Notes: generated by a model from the sequence alone, not told the origin. Counted from the stretch's first letter, positions 1 to 13,100 are shown. The stretch: 64,000 bases of DNA from Trichosporon coremiiforme (GCA_039545355.1 BCJJ01000042.1:37479-101478), one strand, 5' to 3'. Numbers and translations are program-made.

Positions 1-1941
1 AGTACGCCTTCTGGTTCTCGAGCTCGATCATGAGGAAGTGGTCCCGCTCCAGCCCTTGCTCCTCATAGTACGACAGCCAGTGGGCGTACAGTTCCTTGAT
101 GCCGTTGTTGGCACGGCGGATGCCGGCGTCAATCTCAGACGGGTGCAGCATCGCAATGCTCTCCCAGGGCCGGAAGGCGATCTCGCGCTGCTCGCACATC
201 TCGCACGCGATCACGAGTCGCGAGTCCAGGGGCGTGCTGTAGGGGTGGTCGATGAGCTCACGCGCGTACTGCAGGCGTTGTGGGGAGCCGAACTGAATCG
301 GCAGCGAGTGGTTGAAGCTCATCTCGTATGAAAGACGGACGATCGCCAGCCACGTCCTGGCACCCACGACAAGCGGACGCTGCCGCTCCAACATTCTGTC
401 CGGGTGTCGCGAGTCCTTCCTGATCTTATGCAGATAGGGCAGGCAGCGGTACAGCCGCATGTCGACTGCGAGACTCATGACGTGGCAGCACGTCCGCCAC
501 GCGTGATCAGAATACGAGATCATGGTCACGAGCCCCTGCACAGTCTCCACTGTCGCTGCTGGCGAGAACAACGTCTCCTTCACCATCTTCTCGGCCTCGG
601 AGCGAATGCGCTGACAGATATCTGACTTGACGCCACTCAGGCTCTCGCCGTGGTGCAGCGCGACCATCAGAATGACAGTGACGCAGAACGGAGATCTCCG
701 CAAGAGGCTGTCGTACGTGTCGTGCTCGGGGTCGAAGACGGGGATGAACGGATGTGCGTACTTGTAGAAGCGGGCGAATAAAGCTCTCGCCTCCTGTTCG
801 CCGATCAAGCCCGAGGAGACGGGGTCGACGAAGGAGTGCCGCAGCGGGTCGCCGCGCTCGTGGATCGGCGACTGCGTCCACTCTCCCGCGTGCTCGTTGG
901 TCTTGCGCTTCTTCGGCCGCGGCGCCCCGCCCGCCGGCAGGCTACCGTGCTGCTCGATGAAATGCAGCTCCTCCTCCTTGCGAGTGAAGTGGCGGAATGG
1001 CTCGCCCTCCATCGCGCTCTCGAGCATGTCGTCCGCGCTGAGCGGGGAGGAGCTGCGCGATACAGTGAGGTCGGGCTCCTTGACCTCTGGCGGTTCCGGT
1101 AGCACGGCCATGCTCATCACGCTTCCCGTCGAGGGGAGCGAGGGCGGCGGCGGTGGCCGGAATGTCCCGTGATTCTGCTGTGGCGTGTGGTGGTTCAGAG
1201 GTGTGTGCCCATGCGTATGGTTGTGGCTGTGACTGTTGCTGTGATGATTCGAGTGGCTCGAGTGTGAGTGCAGCTGTGCCCGCGGCGAAAGGATGTCGGT
1301 CTGCGTGGCCGGCGTCGTGCTCCCTGGTGGTCCCGCCAGACGTGACAGCACGCTCGTCATCTCATCCAGCTTCTTGTATATCCCGGACACGTGCCCTTCG
1401 AGCTGCTCGATGCGTCTGGCTATCAGCTAAACACTCTTGCCGGCCATAACCGGGGCCCGGCTCGACTCTCCGGTATCGGGACCTGTCAGACAGCCCGACG
1501 TTGAAGCGGTCGTGGTTGAGGGTGCTCTCCTCTGCGTCTCACTGCAAGCGCACTCGACGACCGAGCTGTTGACAAGCGTACTCACGATTTGGTCGCCTCA
1601 GTCTCCTCGATCATGCCTCTCGGCACAGGTCCCATCGCAAACCGGCAAGGAATGCGCATGTTCTTACATCGTTTGCAAGGCGGATGGTCCTTCCCGACGC
1701 ATTTGATCTTCATCTTGCGGCACGCATCGCAGGCGCCTATCTGTCAGCATGACTGGCCGGTAATAGTCGCTCCGCCGCCGAGACATCGCGCGGTGGAGGA
1801 GCTGGAGTGCGGGGAAGGTGTTGCTGGACACCTCGCCGACCACGGGGAGTTGGCTGCTGTGATAGGATACTCACGCGACGGCGCCTCAACGCGCGCACTC
1901 GTATCGTAGACGACCTCGTCGAAGCCCTCTTCCGAGGACAT
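1..1941 (-). CDS. Zn2Cys6 fungal-specific transcription factor, 3' end beyond window
   Basis: Nuclear DNA-binding regulator, partial because the reading frame runs off base 1. Proposed exons: 1941-1875, 1736-1586 and 1415-1 (the last acceptor could also be at 1419, adding one codon). The start at 1941 has a good CACC-ATG context; an in-frame ATG at 2124 is an alternative. Residues 25-53 hold a perfect binuclear zinc cluster, C-x2-C-x6-C-x7-C-x2-C-x6-C, whose frame is restored only by the TAG acceptor before 1736. After the second intron comes a short coiled-coil-like segment, then a His/Ser/Asn-rich linker (about 1190-1290), then a Lys/Arg patch (about 920) and the start of the fungal-specific middle homology region (from about 800 down). 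The target genes are unknown; the divergent SDR is a candidate by position only. Confidence 0.85.
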
Positions 1942-2811
1942 GGTGGATGTTGTTGTTCTGAGATGCGGATAACGGTTACGTGCTTCTATCCCTCGTGGCT
2001 GACCTGTGACATGTCCCATGTCCTGGCTTGCGGCCCTCGTGTGGCCTCCACTCCTCGTGATCAGGTGAATTAGCCGCCCCTTACGCGCTTGTTCTGCCTG
2101 TTCTGTCTGTGCTTGCGGGGCCAATGTGCGGTCTGCTTTGACCCCAGATTCTGTCCCTCGTTGGCTCCATGGGCGTCTCCTGACATTGCACGATCTCTTC
2201 GCCCAATCATCAGTACAAAAAGAAGCGGCGCGGTATGTGGAATGACACGACGCGAGCAGCCCAGTCGAAAGTCAATAGGAGGTACGGCGGCACGGCGCGT
2301 GAGGGGAGAAAGGCACCCGCGAAATGACAAGAGACCGATTCGAGCGCAAACCCAGCACGGCCAATCATCGGAGCCCCTCCGAGTGGGCGGGTGGGGGCCG
2401 ATGCCAGTGCCGCAAATCCCCAAATCTCCATCTGCCCATCTGCGCACAGCAAGCAGCACGTGCCAGCGGAGCGTACCTGCCGGTCCGAGCGGACTGATAG
2501 CAGCGGCGGTGTCAGACTGATCGTGGTGAGGTGCGAGTGAACGACTCATAAAGCAGATCATCTCAATCGTGGAGTCTTCATCATTGTCTTGGTTTAATTT
2601 CGAGGTCTTAGCACCCACTACGCACTCTCTCTTCGGCGTGAGACGGTAGTCAGGCAATCCCGCAATCCGCACCTTGCGCAATCCGCTGACTAACCGCTCC
2701 GATGCCCGACCAATTAACCCGTCATCGCCGAGCAGCCTACAGAAGCACATATAGTAGGCTGGCGGAGCATCTTTGACCCACCTCTTCTTTATTACTCACT
2801 CAGCACTAACC
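1942..2811. other. Divergent intergenic region
   Basis: This 870-base stretch separates the transcription factor start (1941, minus) from the dehydrogenase start (2812, plus). It probably holds both promoters. A CATATAG sequence lies near 2748-2755, about 60 bases before the dehydrogenase ATG. Open frames here on both strands lack domains and look like chance. Confidence 0.5.
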
Positions 2812-3685
2812 ATGGCATCAACGTCCGAGCATCCCGCTCACCCAAAGGAGAGTTTGCCCGTAACGCAGGCGGTTCCGGTGCTCGAGCTCTTCAAGTTGTC
2901 CGGCAAGACTGCACTCGTCACTGGAGCCGGGCGAGGCATAGGTGCCGTCATCGCGATAGCTCTTGCACAGGCTGGCGCACACATCCTCCTTGCTCAACGT
3001 GACATCAGCAACACCGCGACCTACGACTCCATCGTCGGGCAGGGATACAAAGCCACGTTGGTGCAGGGTACGATTGCCACCCCCGAAGAATGTGAAGCTC
3101 TTTGGTCATCTGCGCTCGCCGCCTCGGACAACGGTATCCAGATCCTTGTGAACAACGCTGGCACCGGTGGCTGGTCGCTTGCCGTGGACGAGAAGCCAGA
3201 GTCTTGGGACAACACGATGAACGTCAATGTGAACGCGCTGTTCCACCTGTCTGCCTGTGCCGGACGACACATGATCGAGGCTGGCAAGGGCGGCAGCGTC
3301 ATCAACGTACTCAGTATTCTGAGTTTCCTCGGAGGTTACGGTATGAGCGCCTACGTCACGAGCAAGACGGCGGGTATTGGACTCACGAAGAGCCTCGCGC
3401 TCGAGTGGGGGAAGTACGGTATTCGCGTGAATGCCATCGCACCGGGCAGCACGATGACGGACATGTGAGTGGTCTAAGAGCAACAGGGCTGACGACAGGA
3501 CCGAGAGGCAAACCCAGAATCAGGAGGTGTACGAAGGGCGCATCAAGAACATCCCGGGTGGACGGTGGGCCGATCCGCTCGACTACGCGGGACCGGCTGT
3601 GTTCCTCGCCTCAAGCGCCAGTAACTATGTCACGGGCGAGGTCCTCCTTGTCGACGGCGGTGCGATCGCGAAGGGTGCCATCTAA
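2812..3685 (+). CDS. Short-chain dehydrogenase/reductase, KduD-like
   Basis: NAD(P)-dependent oxidoreductase of the classical SDR fold, 279 aa, probably cytosolic. Exons 2812-3464 and 3499-3685; the intron of 34 nt (GTGAGT ... CTGAC-GACAG) is needed to pass an in-frame TGA and rejoins the conserved C-terminal segment. The start at 2812 is the first ATG and has a good context. Visible motifs: TGAGRGIG cofactor loop at residues 37-44, NNAG at 114-117, catalytic Ser near 168 and YVTSK (Tyr181, Lys185). The ending with TGEVLLVDGG is typical. The N-terminal pattern (LFKLSGKTALVTG) resembles 2-deoxy-D-gluconate 3-dehydrogenases, but SDR substrate cannot be read from sequence. It converges on a class II aldolase 105 bases away, which suggests carbohydrate-acid metabolism. 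Confidence 0.93.
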
Positions 3686-3790
3686 GTTACACATAGTACT
3701 AGAGATAGTTGCATTCGAATACGTGACACTGTACAACGGGCATAGACCTACTACACTCCTGCTTTTCGTTACTTCTCATTGCCCTTCCGC

Positions 3791-4985
3791 TTACTCGTAG
3801 AGTTCGGGCTGGAGTGTCTGGATGACCTCCGCCTCGCCCTGGAAGGAGAAATAGAGCGCGCCAGGGTTCTGGATCGTAGAGGCGGTGAACGCAGCATCGT
3901 CGTCGTCGATGATGACCTTCTTGAGACCGTTAGCCTCGGCAGCCTCGATGGCGAGCTGGATCTGGCACTGCTTCTCGAGCAGCGAGAAGGTGTAAGCGAC
4001 CTCGTCGACAGTTGAGCCGATGGTCAGCAGACCGTGGTTCTGCAGAATGGCGCAGCGGTTCTTGGGACCAAGGGCAGCAGCGATGTTGGCGCCTTCCTCC
4101 GCTGCGAGCACGACGCCGCCGAAGCTCTTGTAGACAGCCTGGTTCTCGTAGAAGATGCACGAGTCCTGGTTCGTGATGTCGACGGGGCGGCCGAAGGCAC
4201 TCCAGGCCTTGCCGAAAGTGGAGTGACAGTGGCCGATCGCCTCGATCTCGGGACGGGCTTTGTGGATCGACGAGTGGATGTAGAAGCCGGCAGCGTTGAT
4301 CGGCTTCTGAGCACCGAGGGTGGGGTGAACGTAGCCCTCGGGAGTCACGAGGACGAGATCGCTCTTCTTCATGAGCTTGAAGTGCTTCTGGAAGGGGTTC
4401 ATCCAGTAGTGCTGCGAGAGTTAGCCAAGAGGAACATAAAGTGGCACACGCCACCGTTTGGCCACCACCGCTCGTCCGCCTGAACAACTGCCCAGGGCAC
4501 CAGGGGCGCAAGCCCTCCTTAGCCCACAGCTCCAGAGGCCACCTCCACCCGGCTAGCCTGCAAAATGCTCCTTGAACCCCTCCCCGTACGGAAGATGTCC
4601 AATATTCAGGTTTTCGTGCCACTTTCGACAACAACCACCTCTCTTCATCTTTGCGAGTCGTTTCCTCGTTACTCACGTCTCGTAGGATAGGATCACGGAC
4701 AGTTATGTGCCCAGCAACACCTTCCCCGAAGCCCAAGGCACCCCAGTAGCGGAATGCGATGACCAGATGGGATTTTACCCACTCGCGCTTCTTCAGAAGA
4801 GACTCCTCGTCGGTCTTCATGACGAAGTCGGGGAGGACCTCGAGCTTGATTTTGCCCTCCTTGTCGCCTCGGAAGGTGCGGTTGATCGCCTCCTTCGGGA
4901 GGTTGGCCGTGGACTGCTTGAACTCCTTCTTGGGCTGCTCGGCCTCCGCGGGCTGCGGCTGCTGCTGGACTGCCATGGGGGCCAT
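3791..4985 (-). CDS. Class II aldolase/adducin-family protein
   Basis: Zinc-dependent aldolase-fold protein of 309 aa. Exons 4985-4677 and 4411-3791; the 265-nt intron (GTGAGT ... CTAACTCTCGCAG) keeps phase 0 and joins VRDPILRD to HYWMNPF, the family's usual transition. Seen in the sequence: GEGVAGHITVRDP (His93), SDLVLVTPEG, the paired metal ligands in GHCH (His164, His166), NQD, and LQNHGLL (His229). Residues 1-30 are Gln/Pro/Lys-rich and probably disordered. Most fungal members are uncharacterised, so the substrate is unknown. It is convergent with the SDR at 2812-3685. The start at 4985 is the first Met of a short MAPM leader. Confidence 0.92.
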
Positions 4986-7900
4986 GATGTTCGAGGTGTG
5001 GTGTAATGTAAGGTGGTTCAAGAGGTCGCTTTCAGCTTTCGTGTGGTGATACTCCAGTCGGGACGTCTGCCGTGTATCCAAGGTAGAACAAGTCGAGAGT
5101 GACAGTCGCAGTTCGAGTGAGAAAGTGTCAAGACGCAAAGGGAATGCTGCAAGGCGTGATTGACACGCTCTTGTATAGCCTGGGTGCGCCTGCCTGGCCG
5201 TCGGACGACCCCGAGAGCTTAACCGGCAAACTAACCCAGACGGACGAGACCGATGTGGGGCTCAAGGGTGGGCAACAGGAGGCTCCCCACCCAGGACGAA
5301 CTCGGGTTGAATGCCGCACGAATGACCGGATCTTTGATTGCCGAGATTCCAATTGCATGCGTGTCGATTCGTGGTAGATAATACTGCGACGACCGATGTA
5401 TGGCACGCACGGGCGCCGCCGGCACACCTGACATTGCTGTGTCCATTCGGAAGCACACAGCAGCCGGCTCTGCTCGCCGACGGAAAGGACTCAAAGCCCG
5501 TAATCGTTGGGGTAGAGTTTCGGTACGGGGGGAGACCCACCATCAGGCAGCAAATCAGGTCCAGCAAGATCGTTGACATCGCGGAGTTTGCGTGCCGTTC
5601 TCGCTAGATGATGACCACAGGTAGCCGGCGGGTTACGATGATCTTGGCCTGCGACTCCGGGTACACGAAGTCGCTGATCGACATCGGGGGAAGCACCAAA
5701 GCCGCCCCCATCCTCTGCCTGAAGGAGGATGCTTCTGCGTGTCGTTCTTACCAGACCCCTCAGACTCATGCCCTTGTGTCATACCACTGACCAGAGGGTC
5801 CATTGGCAGAACTCAACTCGGTCTGGCTGCCATTGAGAGCCTCGATATAGTTCGATAGCGACTGCAAACGCCGCGAAAGCCCGAGCCTCTCAGCTCTCAG
5901 CTCTCAGCATCGCATACGCTCTAACAGCAAGTTCAGACTCGCATACTCGCGCAAAGCGGCTTCCCTCCCAGTTGAGACTGAGTTAAGCTTCCCGGCAGAC
6001 ATCAGGTATCCCGCCAGGTTACGCTTTATAAGAGCGGTACAGCCTGCGCCCCCAGGGGTTGGGAGGGCAGGCTTTTCCTGAACCTCACTGGTGTTGAAGC
6101 TGCCCAAACACAGACTGCAGTGCCGATGGCGTGTGCACAGCCTGAGGGGACATGTGAACGAATCACTTCATGCGAACGCCCGATGCATTACCTTCGGGAG
6201 TCGTGCTGCGCTCGGCTGTCAGTGCGGCAGAAGTTGTGCTTTTATCAGACTTGCCAATGCGTGGCTCACCTAAGGGTTGAGTAGCTAATCAGTAGACTTG
6301 ACAGCAAAGGGACCGCTCTGAGATCTGGGGTCAAGGCGATGAATCTACTGCGATAAACCTGGTGGTCTAAGCGAGTTCTTCCAACGCAGCAAGTGGCGTT
6401 CGTGGCAAATGGGCTCAAGGCGGATTGAGAACAGGTGACGTGCTAGCTCCTGCTGAGTTACGTCTAGCGGTCAGCTTGCTGGATCGTGCTCGTCGTGGGC
6501 GATGCAGTCAGTTCTTAGCTGAGAACTGGGTCGCCATATGGAGTTACTTGCCGTACCTCCATAGCTGAGGTGTAAGGTCTTTCTAAAGAGTTGAGCGTAA
6601 AGGTCGAGTCAAGATATGGTATGCGTTGGGTTACGGAGAGGTGGAGGATATCAGAGCGGAAGCTCAAAGGGGAAGAGTGTTGAGCCGGGCTAGCTCTGCG
6701 GATCACTCCGTCAGATGCACGCAGCAATCAGTGTGCGATATCAGCCAAGACTTCGCCGGTAAGGGTTTAAGTCTACTGCATACTGGTCGGGCTGCTGCTC
6801 ACTGATTATGGATCAGGCCCTAGGTAGACCGCCACCGGCTCACTGTGAATGTCCACGCGAACCGGCGGAGGGCATCGCCCGAATAAACTTGCTCACTTTG
6901 TCGGTGTCCTCAGATCCCAGACGTACCGTGAGACGTACTTGCACTGTCAGCAAGTGCAAGGATTGCGCTGCCACCAAGGAAGGCAGTCAAGAAGGATGGG
7001 AGGCGGGTTCGTTACTGATGCTGTCAGTTCGAAAGTTCAGCTAGAGGAGCCCCAGTTTGGGGCGCAACGGCATCCCGCGACATGAGGAAGACAGGGGACG
7101 CATGATGTGGAGTGTACTGGGTGGCGATAGCTGACTCACCTCTCCGCGGGGATGATCAGCGTTCCATCTCTCCAGACAGTCTATCATCACACTTCTCAAC
7201 TTCCGACTCCGATGATAGAGCAGCTCACCGGGTGCTGAGCTTATCTCTAGGCCCATCGCCGCTTTTTCTCGCAACAGGCAGTTTCGGTCATTCAGTCGTA
7301 TCGAGGCGTCTCGTTATCAACGTCAGCTATCTCCAAGAGACTCTCGGTTGCCTTCCTCGGGGCCTCTTCGCCTGCAATGTAAGGTCTGCTGAACTTGTGA
7401 ACATCCATGCTGATCTCGAGCTGTCTCTTTGCTCTGCAAGCAACCCGAGGCTGCTTCGCGCTTACTATCGCTGTGAGTAGAGGCTATTGAACGCGAGCGA
7501 TTCCCCTGCTTCATCTGCTGTGAGTACCCATCCCTTGAACGTCTCGATGCTCAATTTGTAGAAACTATGAGCATCCATCTGGTCGCCGCGTTGCCCGGAA
7601 GTAATGGTGGCACTGACCATCGGCACTCGGTGGAGCGCGCGCTTGGTTACTCCATGCAGACAGCGTTGATACCTGCTGTCCGTTTCGGCGCTCCAAAACG
7701 CTGGACTTGGTCCCACAGTGCGTCTTCGGTGCTCGGCGAGCGTCAATCGTTTGAGAGTGAGACAGACTCCGCTCCACCGCTAAGCACTCTGGATAGGGCC
7801 CTTCGGCTTGCCTCCAATCTGCAGTCGCCTGGCAGGACGGAGCGCTCCAGCAAACCGTTCGCCGATCGAATTGGCGGTCGGCTTAGAACTCCCATCTGGA

Positions 7901-10440
7901 ACGCGAGTCCTCGGCGTCCCAGTGACATCAGGTGGGCTCCTCATTCCTTGCTCCATACCAGTGTCTTGGAGTCAGTATGGTGTGGTAAGCAAGCATTAGC
8001 CTTGGATTGATTCATCCATCCGAATTCCAGAATGTCTTGCGATGGAGAATGGTACAAGTGAGGTATCTGCACAACGGCCAGATCTGGACTTACGGCTCCA
8101 TTCTCAGGAATCGGTGAGGGAGGAGAGTACGACACCCATGTAGTAGGCGACGGTGTTTCAAGTTCGCCGTCGCATCCGGACGTTATCGTAAGTGGCCGCT
8201 TCTCGAGACGACAATTGCTGAACGACGCGGTGGCTCTCTGACGTCACTCCACAAGAATCCATCGACCATCGACACCTCTGCCTTCAGGCCAAGCGTCGGT
8301 CACTAGGCTTGAAAGGTACTGTGACCAACGCGATACGCCCATATCCAGGTCCAAGCTGTGGCTACCGGTGAGCCTGTACCGCTCCGTCGGGATCCAGACC
8401 GAGCTCGTACATGTGGTACATCGTTAATGAAGCTTCGAGGAACGAGGCAAGTTCTTCGCCGCGGGCCCACTTCTTCGCATTTCCTTGGAAGAACCTTCGA
8501 TGCTTCTGCAACTCCCCCTGAGCCTTTCTCGCTGGAAGACGCTCCGCCTAGTTGTTCCTGCGATCGAAGTATTCAATAGGTTGGGCGGAATGCCGTTGCC
8601 ACATTCCCAGCCTAGCCTGATTAGTCCAACCAAAACAGATCGGAAGCGAACCGTCAACATCATGTTCACCAGATGCTCAGTTGTTTGCTGCGGACATGTG
8701 GGGCATGCAAAGTAGCAGTGTCAAGCACATCGGCTTGCTTCTAGCATTAGGCTTTTGGGCCACTGCTACCACGGCCAACAGAGCCAGAAGGCAACTTTGT
8801 CAGTGCCATCCATCGAGACGGAGTGAGTACGTGCTCCACGATAGAGTTGGTCGCCGGCAGCAGATGTAGAACGGCGACCCGGATTTTGTCATGTTCTGAT
8901 CCATTAGAGTTTCCGGCTGGAAGCGATTTCGACGAGCGCAACGTGCGTCCTTGGTAACAAAACTGCCATGCTTCAAGCATTGAACCCAGCGGACCGACGT
9001 GCCGTAAGTCTTCCTTTACTTCGATTGCTGCTGGGTACGCTGGGAATGAGAACGGCGAGGTACGCCTTGGAGGCACTCGCGATCATGCTCTCGGTCTTAC
9101 TCGGAGGGTACGGCATCCCACATCATGCGCATACTGCTATTACTGTCCTGCTCTGCGATCATCTCTCGTATCGAGTAGGGGCTAGCGCTGAACAAGGTTT
9201 CGGTGCCAAATATCCTTTGGAATGCGACGGGGACGGTGCCGGCCTAGCCAGTCCATTGCGGCTGGGTGGACTGCATGCGCAAAGCTGTGGCTTGCTTCCT
9301 CCAGCGGCGTGAAGTGGGCAATTTGTGGAGTGTGAGTGTGAAACAGCGTGCAAAGCGACTGTCACGAGCGACGCATGCAGTGAAGCTGTGATACGCGCCA
9401 ACATGACCCACAAGCACTCGAGCTCTGCCACTTGGCCCAAGTGCTCGCCGGTGACTTGCCCACCGGCATATGTATGCGCTGCGCTTGCGACGCTAACAGT
9501 CCGTCCGGCGCCGCCGGCTTGGCGCTGGCGATCGCGAGAGCCGAGCGCCGGGCCTGACAATCGGTGTTCTAGCTCTGCCTCGGCCTTCCACCAGTGGCCA
9601 CGGCACGTTTCAACGTCTTTCCCAAAGAGGACATGAGCCCATCTGCGTCCAATGAACGACCCGCCCTCTGCAGGTATCAATGGCTTCCAGAGGCTCGGTG
9701 AGACCCAAGCCACTATTTGAATGAACCAGAGCAAACCGCAATCAGGTAAGTGCTAACGTCATCCTGCATGCTGAGCCAGAACAGTCAATGAGCCTGCGCG
9801 GGCTGTGAACAAGTGAACAGTGGCTTTTCGCCTGCTCTGGCATTACCACGGTCGGGCACTTTGACTGGCCGGGCTGCATGCCACTCGCCGGACAGATCTG
9901 GGCTGCATTCACTCTAGGTGTGGGCGACATAGAACAGTAGGTTGCAATCCGAGGGATCTCAATTAGCCACCGGAGCCGTTCGACTCTCCTCATTCGTAGA
10001 GGGGGCTGTACGGTTCAGAGAATTGTCTTACTCTGATTCTGCAGGATCTAGGTCATTTCAATATTTGCTGCAGAACTGTGGTACGCACTGCGATTCGTCT
10101 CCCACCAGCAACTGGCCAAGACGTTCAAGAATCCCACTATTATCGAAGGAGGTCGGTGTTCATGCAGGGAGGAAGCATCAGCCAAAGTACAGTGACCGTT
10201 TCCACACCCACTCTTCAGCGAGCTCTAAACGAACTAAGCTATTCACCATCAGCGAACCGAAACTCTGACCATCCAGAAAGTACAGTTAAGCTTGGCCCTG
10301 CGTGGGCTCCAACGTCACTGTACTCCGACCTATACGGACATTAGTCACGGGCTCGTGGTCAAGCTTGCAGTGGGCGGACATGGCTGATTCATTACACCGC
10401 TCAGCGCCCGTAACCGCAGCAAGCCATGGTTCTGCTGGTC
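4986..10440. other. Gene-poor block, lower-GC part
   Basis: About 5.4 kb in which I find no supportable gene. The first few hundred bases must hold the aldolase promoter; a TATACAAG on the minus strand lies near 5170-5177. The rest has visibly lower GC and mixed codon usage. Open frames up to 191 codons (such as 9734-9159 minus) have no motifs. I looked for the short-intron signature (GTRAG, then CTRAC and AG within about 35 bases) and saw only isolated matches, for example 9746-9779 plus, not a series. It may be decayed sequence or regulatory spacer. Confidence 0.45.
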
Positions 10441-13100
10441 ATGCGGGTTAATTAAACCTACCAAGACAATTCACCGTATCGGTCGCCGGAGGGGGCCGAG
10501 GGGTCGAGGGGTCGGTTGGCCCCGCGAAGTCACGAGATGTGGGGAGCAAGCCCCGATGCCAGCATGTCGGGGCTGGCGGCAGGCAGAAGCCAGCAACTCT
10601 AGCCGCCCAGCCGAGGGGTGGGTCGGCTCGCTGCGCCGCGTGCGCCGGCTGCCCATCGCCTGCATACGCTCTGCTGCATCTGCTGCGCTTTCCGGGCCCG
10701 GGCCGGGCGTGTGAGGCGTGGAGGCGCCGGACGCAGAGGCTCTGTCTGAGACACAGTGGGCTCTATGACTTCTGCGCCCACGATGCGCGAGTTTCACATG
10801 CAGCGAGGACTGGGACCCATGCCTGATTGTAATGCTGATTGTAGGGAGCCGGGCAGCCGGGAGTCTGCAGTCGCCTACTGACTGCCCCATGCCCCAACTG
10901 CCCTTTGTAGCTCTTGGGAGTCTTGGCCTTCCGCGCGATCCGCGAGCGGTAACTTGTGCCAGTGTGCCTGTGTCCTTGGCGACTCTTTTTGGCAGTCGCC
11001 GCAACCCATGAAGAGAGGAGAGTGCGGCACCCAGGTGCCGTACGTGCCGTCCTTCCTCTGGAACCGGGTACCGTGCGCTGAGCAAAGCTTAACCCAGATC
11101 GACCCCCGGTCGCATGCTTGTAATGTTCAGGAGGCAGTGGCCAGGGACCGGTTGAAGGGAGCTGAGTCGCAGGATCGCAGGGCCGGTGCAAGGTGCAGCG
11201 CATGCAGCGGGTGGATCCTGCATGCGATGAGGCCCGTCGGTCAGTGCCCCGAGCCTCACTCTCCTGCCAGCGCGTCATTGCTTCACTCCATCGACACCAT
11301 GGATACTACGGCACCACAGCACCACAGCACCTTGCTGCGCCTGACGGTTTCCTGGAGGGAAGCAAGGGTAGGCATGCAAAGCAAGCAGACGCAATCGATT
11401 GCATGCCCGCATGCCCTCATGCTCCTCCGGAATTCTCAAGCTTCTGTGCATGGCATCGAGCCGCATAGGGAGGCATGTTCCCAAGCCACTTCCGTGCCAA
11501 GTCGGAAGCGTGTGTCGCGTCCAGGATAGCCAAGGGGGCCGGCGATCTAGGCCACGGCCCACGGTCCCCGGCTGGCATCGCCAAGCTGATACGCACAGAC
11601 TCTCCGGCCGGTCCAGAGCCTGTCACCCATGTCACGGCGTTGATCTGATGAGCGCCGATGAGGTGCTGAGACAGCCGTGATGAGCACCCGGCCGAGGGCC
11701 GAAGGGCAGGACCGTCCACGCGGGCAAGTCGTTAAGCCGGGCACACTGGGAAGTGTGCAGGGGCTTAGAAAGCACAGCACTTCTAAGCGCAGGGCGAGCA
11801 GGGCAAGGGGTGGTTAAGGCTAAAGAGATCGACAGCCTGAGTGTACCAGGAGAAGGCCCAGGAGAGAGGGCGACTATGCCGGCGGCCTGTGGGTTGTGGT
11901 CACCGTTACATTCCAGTTGAACCCAGCCCTGCGCAGGACAAAATACAGGATATCTTAGGATTACCCAGGATCCCACTGCGATATGTTGCCTGGCAGTTCC
12001 TGGGCAGGTCTGTGAACACCGCCTCGTGGGCCTCAATGCGGGGAGGGCAGTGGACATATTAACATGCATAGGTGGCGACTCGGAGCTTCGATCGGGCAGC
12101 GAGCGGGGCGTGAGTAACCCCGCGCCGGCTTCTGGGACGTGTCCGTGTCTTCCATGCGGTGTCGGCGTATGAAGAGGAGCGGCGAGCATATCGAGCAGGC
12201 GGAGAGCAAAAATAACCTACGGACATGTGAGAACGTTCAGGCACCTTGCAGCTTGGCTTCCCGGATGGCATGGTGAAGAACGAGATCTTGGAGCTGAGCG
12301 TTAGCAGCGTAATGATCAAGTGACAAGTGTCAGGCTGGTGCCCATGTTCTGCGGCGGAGCGCAGTGAGAAGTTGGCAGCCGGCTGGGAGAAGATGGGATG
12401 CATGAATGACTGACTGGCTACGCGGTTCTAGCAGTGGGCGTGGAGGGAATGACGTATGACGCTGATGAGCTTGCGATCAGGTGGACCCTGAGAAGCGTGG
12501 GGTTCCTGATGGGGCCCTGATGTGCCCTGAGGGCTGAAGGATTTCGTGTGTGCTCTTTCTGGGTGAGGTGGGTACGAGGATCGGACTCAGGGCCCGTCTG
12601 TCGCTAACTGTCGTTTGAGGTTAGATGCATCCTGAACGACTCCTCGTCCTCCGGGTCCCCTTCCCTGAAGCCCCTGCAGCTGTTTCCCCTTGCCTCCGCT
12701 GTCGCTCTCGCTCCTCCAGGTGATGGACGGACGACAGCTGACTGTCTTGTCTGAGCGACGGACGCCGCATGAGGATGGATGGGTCCATGGGACGCTGCGG
12801 CAGCCGTGCAGCCTGCAGGCACACGCTTAACTACAGCGCCATCGCATTGAACAGGTGATCGCTTCTCTTCTACGCTACTACGGCTACGGCTATGGCTACG
12901 GCTCGGATGCATTCACTACGCAGTCCTTCCCTCCCGTAGCCCCAGACCGGAGCCACCGGACCTCTTTGCCCTGGGCCCCCCTGGCCTACGCTGGAGCGAC
13001 TAGCAGCAGGCTAGGCTTTCTCGAGCGAGATCAGAACGATCGCGGGTCAGAGCAAGTGTCGGTGGCCACCGCTGGTTCTGTCCGTCAGCCAGCCTAGCCA
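10441..13100. other. Gene-poor block, GC-rich part
   Basis: No gene recognised. The sequence is GC-rich, with many GCATGC-type words and short CACAGCAC-like duplications near 11312-11336. Overlapping open frames on both strands are low in complexity and share no motifs with known families. Confidence 0.45.
12877..12906 (+). repeat. Short TACGGC hexamer repeat
   Basis: Imperfect tandem copies of the hexamer TACGGC (one unit reads TATGGC). It sits in non-coding sequence; the Tyr-Gly string it would encode has no supporting gene. Confidence 0.7.

Noticed and set aside
2070..2750. 226-codon open frame, minus strand, upstream of the transcription factor
   Set aside because: Cys/Arg-rich composition with no domain, lying in a divergent promoter region.
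9159..9734. 191-codon open frame, minus strand, in the gene-poor block
   Set aside because: No motif, atypical composition and no splice or promoter context.
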